Below are positions 6,907-11,585 of a DNA stretch of 11,585 nt, piece after piece. The notes beneath the pieces were generated by a model that did no database searches, was not told the DNA's origin, and was given only the letters and a program-made list of their open reading frames with translations. The DNA comes from Desulfohalobiaceae bacterium (GTDB lineage: Bacteria > Desulfobacterota > Desulfovibrionia > Desulfovibrionales > Desulfothermaceae). The stretch lies in NCBI GenBank assembly GCA_021737115.1, contig JAIPER010000075.1, forward strand, positions 1 to 11,585, given 5' to 3'. Each line of letters begins with the position of its first letter. Within the stretch, counting starts at the first letter, position 1. Both the position numbers and the translations under genes were made by a program.

Positions 6907-7086
6907 GCATATGGGTCTGGGGCTCTGCAAGGCCCCGAAGGCAGTTTATCTTCGTTACCCCTGTATTGAAGACTTAAGAAAATGGTTTTTTGGAGGACAC
7001 TCATTTTGTTTTTAAAACGTTTTTAATCTGCAATCACAAGAGAAAAGTTAAAAAACCAAAACAGTTATAATATCAAGGTGAGCGCT
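6907..7086 (+). other. Predicted 5' leader of the carboxylase operon with a GC hairpin
   Basis: The leader contains GGGGC (6919-6923) and GCCCC (6932-6936) around an 8-base loop, possibly enclosed by a GGGT/ACCC pairing, then an A/T-rich tail with the palindrome AAAACGTTTT (7014-7023). I recognise no known riboswitch in it. Confidence 0.35.
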
Positions 7087-7617
7087 ATGAACTTGACCCA
7101 AGCAGATATACTCCAAATTTTACAGATTCTAGACGAAACCAGCTATAATCACCTCCACCTTGAGGTTGACGGCTTGAAGCTTATTGTGAACAAAGGAAAA
7201 ATTCCAGCTTATCCCCAAGGTGAACAAGATTTTTCGATACCTGAGCCCGCTGGCACTGACAAGAAAGTCAAAACAGATAATCAAATTGATCTTGCTGCTG
7301 AAAAAGGGCTCTTGAGAGATGGTTCGGGCGGTATAGACGATGCGGCTGTTTCTGAGGGACTAATCCCAATCAGGTCTCCTATGCTAGGCACTTTTTATAG
7401 ATCACCCAAGCAGGGTGATCAACCCTATGTGGAAGCAGGTCAGGTTGTGGATGAAGAAACCAAGGTCTGCATCATAGAGGTAATGAAACTTTTCACCACC
7501 ATCCACGCCGGAGTGCGGGGCCAAATTGCCAAAATTTGCGCGAAAGACGGGCAGATGGTGGAGTATAATCAAGTCCTGTTCCTTATCGATCCACAAGCGG
7601 AGATTGAGGGGCTTTAA
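7087..7617 (+). CDS. accB: Biotin carboxyl carrier protein (AccB-like)
   Basis: Carries covalent biotin between the biotin carboxylase and the carboxyltransferase. The protein has 176 residues. Residues 1-36 form the usual AccB N-terminal helix and short strand, about 37-92 are a charged flexible linker, and about 93-170 are the biotinyl domain. Lys134 in EVMKL is the biotinylation site. PMLGTFYRSPKQGDQPYVE (98-116) includes the protruding 'thumb' typical of the acetyl-CoA carboxylase carrier rather than of pyruvate carboxylase carriers. AAGGTG (7075-7080) precedes the ATG by 6 bases; the GTG at 7078 lies inside this ribosome binding site, so the ATG at 7087 is the better start. It is first in an operon driven by a sigma-54 promoter. 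Despite the AccB form, the partner two genes downstream is a pyruvate/oxaloacetate-type carboxyltransferase, so it probably does not serve fatty acid synthesis. Confidence 0.9.
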   Translation: MNLTQADILQILQILDETSYNHLHLEVDGLKLIVNKGKIPAYPQGEQDFSIPEPAGTDKKVKTDNQIDLAAEKGLLRDGSGGIDDAAVSEGLIPIRSPMLGTFYRSPKQGDQPYVEAGQVVDEETKVCIIEVMKLFTTIHAGVRGQIAKICAKDGQMVEYNQVLFLIDPQAEIEGL

Positions 7618-7670
7618 ATAGTTACACAAGAATGGCTGAGCACTGATCAGAAGCGTTGAGAAGAAATTAT

Positions 7671-9038
7671 ATGAAGCCCGTATCCCGAATCTTAGTGGCC
7701 AATCGTGGGGAAATTGCCGTTCGTATCATCAAGACTTGTCGGAACTTAGGTATCGAGACAGTACTGGCCATGTCAGAGGCGGACCGTGACAGCCTGGCGG
7801 CCAGGATGGCCGATAGGTCCGTTTGTATTGGCCCGCCGGCACCTGCTAAGAGTTATCTGGATATAAATACAATCATCATGGCTGCCCTGGGCAGCAATGC
7901 AGACGCCGTTCATCCGGGATATGGATTTCTGGCGGAGCACCCTGACCTCGGAGAAGCCTGCGGGCGTAACGGGTTGATCTTCATTGGTCCGAAACCCGAC
8001 AGCATACGGAAAATGGGGGACAAGCTGGTTGCCAGAAAAACAGCCATGAATTTAGATATTCCGGTTATTCCTGGTTCGGGATTAATTACCAACCTGACTC
8101 AAGGATGGTCTGAAGTAAAAAAGATAGGATTCCCCGTACTGCTGAAGGCCGCAGCAGGTGGCGGCGGAAAAGGGATGAAAATAGTTTACCGGCCGGAAGA
8201 GATGGAATCCGCATTTATGGAAGCATCTGCAGAGGCACGGGCTGCCTTCGACGATGACAGAATCTATATGGAAAGATTCATACCCAACGCCAGGCACATT
8301 GAAATCCAGATTCTGGCAGATTGCTTTGGAAACTGCATTCATCTTTTTGAGAGGGATTGCTCTTTACAACGCCGATATCAAAAAATGATCGAGGAAGCCC
8401 CGTCAAACGCTTTATCAACTGAAGCAAGGCAAAGTATTTGCGAGGCTGCCCTGAATATTGCCCGGTCAATTGGATATCAAAATGCAGGGACCGTTGAATT
8501 CGTATTCGACCTTGATAAAAATCTTTTCTATTTCCTTGAAATGAACACGCGCATTCAAGTAGAACACCCGATCACGGAAATGATCACCGGCGTAGATCTC
8601 ATCGAGCAGCAGATTCGAATCGCTGCTGGTCAAGAGCTTCAACTCAGCCAGGATCGAATCTCAATAAGGGGCCACGCCATAGAGTGCCGCATCAATGCGG
8701 AATGTCCCGAAGCGGGTTTTCGCGCTTCGCCGGGCAGGATCACGAAATGGGAAACACCCCGAGGAGAATGGGTCAGGGTTGATACCCACTGTTTTGGCGG
8801 GTATTTTGTGCCTCCCAACTATGACTCTCTTCTGGCAAAAATCATTGTAAGCGGGGAAAACCGTGAAGATGCAGCCTCAAAAACGGCTCAGGCCCTTGAG
8901 AATTTTCAGGTGAATGGCATTGATACCAATCTCCAATTACTCTCATCCATTTTAGCTCATCCTCATTTCAAGAGCGGGCAAACCAACACCAGTTGGCTGG
9001 AAACCTTTGTCTGTACCCAGGGAGTCGTCAACTCATGA
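7671..9038 (+). CDS. accC: Biotin carboxylase (AccC/PycA-like)
   Basis: Uses ATP and bicarbonate to carboxylate the biotin on the carrier protein. Its 455 residues match the stand-alone family. The N-terminal domain begins with ILVANRGEIAVRI (7-19), and HPGYGFLAEH is at 81-90. The ATP-grasp domain has the glycine-rich loop GGGGKGMK (163-170) and ERDCSLQRRYQK (227-238). Glu276 and Glu290 are magnesium ligands, FLEMNTRIQVEHP (288-300) is the signature with Arg294 and Glu298, and ECRINAE is at 338-344. The catalytic and nucleotide-binding motifs are intact. The chosen ATG at 7671 has a GAGAAG-like site about 7 bases upstream; a TTG at 7656 is the alternative. It lies 53 bases after accB and overlaps the next gene by ATGA, indicating translational coupling. 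Sequence alone cannot separate acetyl-CoA carboxylase from pyruvate carboxylase use. Confidence 0.94.
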   Translation: MKPVSRILVANRGEIAVRIIKTCRNLGIETVLAMSEADRDSLAARMADRSVCIGPPAPAKSYLDINTIIMAALGSNADAVHPGYGFLAEHPDLGEACGRNGLIFIGPKPDSIRKMGDKLVARKTAMNLDIPVIPGSGLITNLTQGWSEVKKIGFPVLLKAAAGGGGKGMKIVYRPEEMESAFMEASAEARAAFDDDRIYMERFIPNARHIEIQILADCFGNCIHLFERDCSLQRRYQKMIEEAPSNALSTEARQSICEAALNIARSIGYQNAGTVEFVFDLDKNLFYFLEMNTRIQVEHPITEMITGVDLIEQQIRIAAGQELQLSQDRISIRGHAIECRINAECPEAGFRASPGRITKWETPRGEWVRVDTHCFGGYFVPPNYDSLLAKIIVSGENREDAASKTAQALENFQVNGIDTNLQLLSSILAHPHFKSGQTNTSWLETFVCTQGVVNS

Positions 9039-10480
9039 ATGAAATCTCCTTCGTAGACACCACCCTGCGTGATGCCCACCAGAGCCTCTGGAACGGCCAG
9101 ATGACAACTGCCATGATGCTGCCCGTTGCCCCGGTCATCGATCAAGTGGGATTTGAGGCCCTGGATTTTATGGCCCTGATCAGCATGGACTGGTACGTTC
9201 GAAATCAGAGGGAAAATCCCTGGGAACACCTTAGGCTCATGGCCAGGGACATGCCCAGGACCCCGCTTATCGTAGGCGGGGTGCTCCGCAATTTCGGAAA
9301 TATCCCTGAATCAGTAACCGAGTTCTGGGTTCAAACAGTGGCTAAAGCAGGGGCTAAACGTATCCGGATCAATGATCCCTGCCACGATATAGAAGAAATC
9401 AGAAAAGCAATCAAGTGGTCAAAAACAGCCGGGTTAACCACCATGGTCGCCCTGATATATTCCTATAGTCCGGTACATACGGATCAGTTCTATGCGGAAA
9501 AAGCAGAACAGATAGCCAGGGCCGGTGCAGACCGGATCTTTATCAAAGATGTAGGCGGCCTGTTGACCCCGGAAAGAACCCGGACTTTGGTCCCGGCCAT
9601 CCTCAAAAATATCCATGGCCTTCCCCTGGAAATTCATGGGCACTGCACAACCGGCCTTGCCCCCATCTGTTATTTAGAGTCTATCAAGCTCGGGGTCAGC
9701 ACCGTCCATACAGCCGTTTCTCCCCTGGCCAACGGCCCGTCCCAGCCTTCCGCCTTCAACATCCTCGATAATTTACCGCTTTCTGGATTCAATGCAAATA
9801 TTGACAAAGATGCCCTGAAAGCAATGAGCGACCACTTCAGATTTGTGGCCGCACGGGAAGGTTTTCCAGTGGGCGCCCCTGTAGAATACGATCTTTTTCA
9901 ATACGAGCACCAGGTCCCTGGTGGAATGATGTCCAACTTTAAGGCAGAACTGAAAAAAAGAGGCCTGGAAAATCGATTTGATGATTTACTCAAGGAAATC
10001 TCTCAAATACGAAAGGAATTGGGGTTCCCGATTATGGTTACCCCCCTCTCCCAGTATATCGGGGCTCAGGCCATATTGAACCTGATATCCGGGGAACGTT
10101 ACAAAACCGTGACCGACGAAATCATAAACTATGTCCTGGGTCATTATGGCGAATTGGCCGCCCCTGTTGAAAAGCAGGTCCGGGACAAGCTGCTGACGAA
10201 ACCCAGGGCAAAAGAATTGCAGAACCGGGAGCCGTTACAAAAATCAATCGAAGTCTTAAGGAAAGAATTTGGACCTGAACTTTCCGATGAGGTCTTGCTC
10301 CTTAAGCTATTGAGCTCAAACCAGGAGGCGGTTGATGATGTATTGTCTATGAAACCAAAAGAATACCATTATCCAAGAGGCGATAAACCGATTCTGGCCT
10401 TGCTCCAGGAACTCTCCAAACGGAAGGACAGTGTCAGTGTTCAGATAAGAAAGAACGACTTTTTCCTTGAATTACGGTAA
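9035..10480 (+). CDS. Biotin-dependent carboxyltransferase, pyruvate carboxylase B / oxaloacetate decarboxylase alpha / 5S family, no biotin domain
   Basis: Moves CO2 between carboxybiotin and a keto substrate on a metal-centred TIM barrel. The start ATG overlaps the accC stop; AGGGAG (9019-9024) lies 10 bases upstream. It is 481 residues long. DTTLRDAHQS (8-17) gives metal ligand Asp13 and pocket residues Arg12 and Gln16. Arg85 lies 73 residues after Arg12, the same spacing as the pyruvate-binding arginines of pyruvate carboxylase. Lys171 in FIKDVGG is the lysine expected to be carboxylated, and HGH (201-203) supplies the metal histidines. HQVPGGMMSN (292-301) and VTPLSQ (335-340) mark the C-terminal conserved domain; Thr336 aligns with the catalytic threonine. 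The protein ends without any MKM/MKL biotin motif, so the separate accB product is its carrier. HCTTG replaces the usual HDTSG, and SMDWYVRNQ replaces the usual barrel segment before the PWE motif, so the substrate may not be pyruvate. Substrate unknown. Confidence 0.87.
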   Translation: MNEISFVDTTLRDAHQSLWNGQMTTAMMLPVAPVIDQVGFEALDFMALISMDWYVRNQRENPWEHLRLMARDMPRTPLIVGGVLRNFGNIPESVTEFWVQTVAKAGAKRIRINDPCHDIEEIRKAIKWSKTAGLTTMVALIYSYSPVHTDQFYAEKAEQIARAGADRIFIKDVGGLLTPERTRTLVPAILKNIHGLPLEIHGHCTTGLAPICYLESIKLGVSTVHTAVSPLANGPSQPSAFNILDNLPLSGFNANIDKDALKAMSDHFRFVAAREGFPVGAPVEYDLFQYEHQVPGGMMSNFKAELKKRGLENRFDDLLKEISQIRKELGFPIMVTPLSQYIGAQAILNLISGERYKTVTDEIINYVLGHYGELAAPVEKQVRDKLLTKPRAKELQNREPLQKSIEVLRKEFGPELSDEVLLLKLLSSNQEAVDDVLSMKPKEYHYPRGDKPILALLQELSKRKDSVSVQIRKNDFFLELR

Positions 10481-10494
10481 TATAGGAGTTGAAG

Positions 10495-11319
10495 ATGGAT
10501 AAACTGATCATTACCGCCGCCATTACCGGAAGCCGTAATACGAGAGAATCTTCTTCCCATATCCCATATACACCGGAAGAAATCGTCCAGTCCTCAATAG
10601 AATGCTGGAACGCCGGCGCCGCAGTTGTCCACATTCATGTTCGAGACCCGGATTCCGGCTTGGGAGTTCAAGATATCGAACTTTTCCGGCAGGTAGTTGA
10701 GCCTTTGCGAGAAAAGACTGATTTGATCGTCAATCTGACCACATCCGGCATAACCGGTCGTAATCTTCCATTTGAAGATCGCTTGAAATCTCTAGAGCTG
10801 AAACCTGAACTTGCTTCCTTTGACGCGGGATCCATTAATTTAGGGGGCGGTGTTTTCATCAATCCGCCTGATTTTCTTGATTTGGCCGCTGAATCCATGA
10901 ATCGACTGGGAGTCAAACCGGAAATAGAAGTATTTGATACCGGTATGATCACGACCGCTCTGGCCATGAGGGATCAGGGGAAACTGGCAGACCCCCTGTA
11001 TTTTCAATTTGTCCTGGGTACACCCTTTGGTGTTTCAGCCAAACCGAAGTCCTTGCTACACTTAACTGAAATAATTCCTGAAAACAGCATTTGGTCGGTG
11101 ACAGGTATCGGCAGGGCCCATCTGCCTATGTCCATGCTGGCACTTGCCATGGGCGGGCATATCAGATTAGGTATGGAAGATAACCTGTATTACTCACGAG
11201 GAGTCCTGGCCTCGAGCAACGCCCGGTTCGTGGAGCGCGTGGTTCGAATCGCCAACGAATCCGAACGTAAAATCGCATCCCCTGCTGAGGCTAGAGCTAT
11301 GTTGGGGCTTTCCAAATAA
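10495..11319 (+). CDS. Beta-keto acid cleavage enzyme (BKACE, DUF849; Kce-like)
   Basis: Family members condense a beta-keto acid with acetyl-CoA to give acetoacetate and a new CoA ester; the founding member cleaves 3-keto-5-aminohexanoate in lysine fermentation. It has 274 residues, the usual size. Seen: ITAAITG (6-12), the zinc ligands His46 and His48 in VHIHVRD, SFDAGSINLG (108-117), EIEVFDTGM (143-151), GIGRAHLPM (204-212) with catalytic Arg207, and GMEDN (226-230) with zinc ligand Glu228. AGGAG (10484-10488) is 6 bases before ATG 10495 and abuts the TTG at 10489, so the ATG is the start. It follows the carboxyltransferase by 14 bases. Position 14 is Arg where, from memory, Kce has Glu, which argues against a 5-amino substrate. 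Substrates known in the family include beta-ketoadipate, beta-ketoglutarate and dehydrocarnitine; none can be chosen firmly here. Confidence 0.92.
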   Translation: MDKLIITAAITGSRNTRESSSHIPYTPEEIVQSSIECWNAGAAVVHIHVRDPDSGLGVQDIELFRQVVEPLREKTDLIVNLTTSGITGRNLPFEDRLKSLELKPELASFDAGSINLGGGVFINPPDFLDLAAESMNRLGVKPEIEVFDTGMITTALAMRDQGKLADPLYFQFVLGTPFGVSAKPKSLLHLTEIIPENSIWSVTGIGRAHLPMSMLALAMGGHIRLGMEDNLYYSRGVLASSNARFVERVVRIANESERKIASPAEARAMLGLSK

Positions 11320-11362
11320 CTTTCTTTCAAATCATCTAGAGAAATGTATCAAGGAGGACAAA

Positions 11363-11585
11363 ATGGCAACACGCAATCAATACGCCGACTATATTATGTC
11401 AGGCGGCTTCGGCGTCGATGTCTTCAGTGAGAACGAAATCAGCAAAATCCATCTGGCCACTCTTGAAATCATGGAAAAAACAGGCCTCTACGTAGGAGAT
11501 GATGAAGCCCTGGATATTCTGGAAGGTGGCGGGGTCAAAGTTGATCGGGAAAAAAAGATCGCCAAATTCCCGGCCTATCTTGTTG
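11363..11585 (+). CDS. Trimethylamine methyltransferase (MttB) family protein, 5' part only
   Basis: The first 74 residues are visible before the window ends. AAGGAGG (11351-11357) lies 5 bases before the ATG. The segments VDVFSENEISKIHLATLEIMEKTGL and FPAYLV resemble the N-terminus of MttB/COG5598 proteins, where an F/L-x-x-x-E-x-x-x-I-H-x-A-x-L-E-V/I-L/M pattern opens the barrel. Members are either true trimethylamine methyltransferases containing pyrrolysine or non-pyrrolysine enzymes for quaternary amines such as glycine betaine, proline betaine or carnitine. The deciding residue lies beyond the window. It follows the BKACE gene by 43 bases with no terminator, so it belongs to the same operon and should act in the same pathway. 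Confidence 0.8.
   Translation, partial: MATRNQYADYIMSGGFGVDVFSENEISKIHLATLEIMEKTGLYVGDDEALDILEGGGVKVDREKKIAKFPAYLV

Larger units (their letters stand above)
6132..7086. other. Large intergenic region between the regulator and the carboxylase operon
   Basis: About 955 bases with no convincing gene; the short open frames here lack ribosome binding sites and family resemblance. From left to right it holds a possible regulator promoter (minus strand), a perfect 12-base palindrome CATAAATTTATG (6231-6242), a GC-rich hairpin at 6268-6282, an inverted-repeat-bounded element (6348-6577), an A/T-rich stretch with TGTCC half-sites and two full palindromes, a sigma-54 promoter, and an untranslated leader of roughly 180 bases for the biotin carrier gene. 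Confidence 0.8.

Noticed and set aside
6785..7015. Open frame of 76 codons upstream of accB
   Set aside because: It overlaps the sigma-54 promoter, lacks a ribosome binding site, and its product (rich in Cys and Ile, no known family) looks like translated A/T-rich non-coding DNA.
7087..10480. Acetyl-CoA carboxylase for fatty acid synthesis
   Set aside because: There is no AccA/AccD carboxyltransferase; the third subunit is of the pyruvate/oxaloacetate type, and the operon has a sigma-54 promoter.
1..11585. CRISPR arrays, tRNA or rRNA genes, insertion sequences with transposase
   Set aside because: No spaced direct repeats, no tRNA or rRNA sequence that I could recognise, and no transposase-like frame on either strand.

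Overview
The window is bacterial, with densely packed genes. It carries two sets of genes around a sigma-54-type regulator. Anaerobic methylated-amine chemistry dominates: a dimethylamine:corrinoid methyltransferase with an in-frame amber codon (pyrrolysine), its corrinoid protein, and the start of a trimethylamine-methyltransferase-family protein. Pyrrolysine use, a taurine-type aminotransferase, a PAS/sigma-54 activator and CCACGAAGG-type intergenic repeats together suggest an anaerobe such as a Desulfobacterota (deltaproteobacterial) sulfate reducer. That placement is inference; no rRNA or other marker gene is present.

Layout, left set (+ strand, G/C-rich): the C-terminal part of a class III aminotransferase most like taurine:pyruvate aminotransferase (1-1119), alanine dehydrogenase (1254-2366), MtbB read through an internal TAG (2543-3928), and the MtbC-type corrinoid protein (4054-4704). 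Aminotransferase plus alanine dehydrogenase can deaminate a primary amine and recycle alanine to pyruvate and ammonium. MtbB plus MtbC strip methyl groups from a methylated amine. Placed together they could convert an N-methylated amino compound first to the free amine and then to an aldehyde.

Centre: a PAS-AAA-Fis sigma-54 activator on the minus strand (4731-6131), convergent with mtbC. Upstream of it lies a gene-free stretch of about 955 bases (6132-7086). This holds a GC hairpin, an inverted-repeat-bounded element (6348-6577), two TGTCC-N7-GGACA palindromes (6754-6804) and a textbook -24/-12 sigma-54 promoter (6881-6896) aimed at the right set.

Right set (+ strand, more A/T-rich, tightly packed): a biotin carrier protein (7087-7617), biotin carboxylase (7671-9038), a pyruvate/oxaloacetate-type carboxyltransferase without its own biotin domain (9035-10480, ATGA overlap), a beta-keto acid cleavage enzyme of the Kce/DUF849 family (10495-11319) and the start of an MttB-family protein (11363 to the window end). 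The first three form a split biotin-dependent carboxylase. Carboxylation of a keto compound would give a beta-keto acid, which is the substrate type of the next enzyme. I do not recognise this operon as a described pathway; it is the best candidate in the window for something new.
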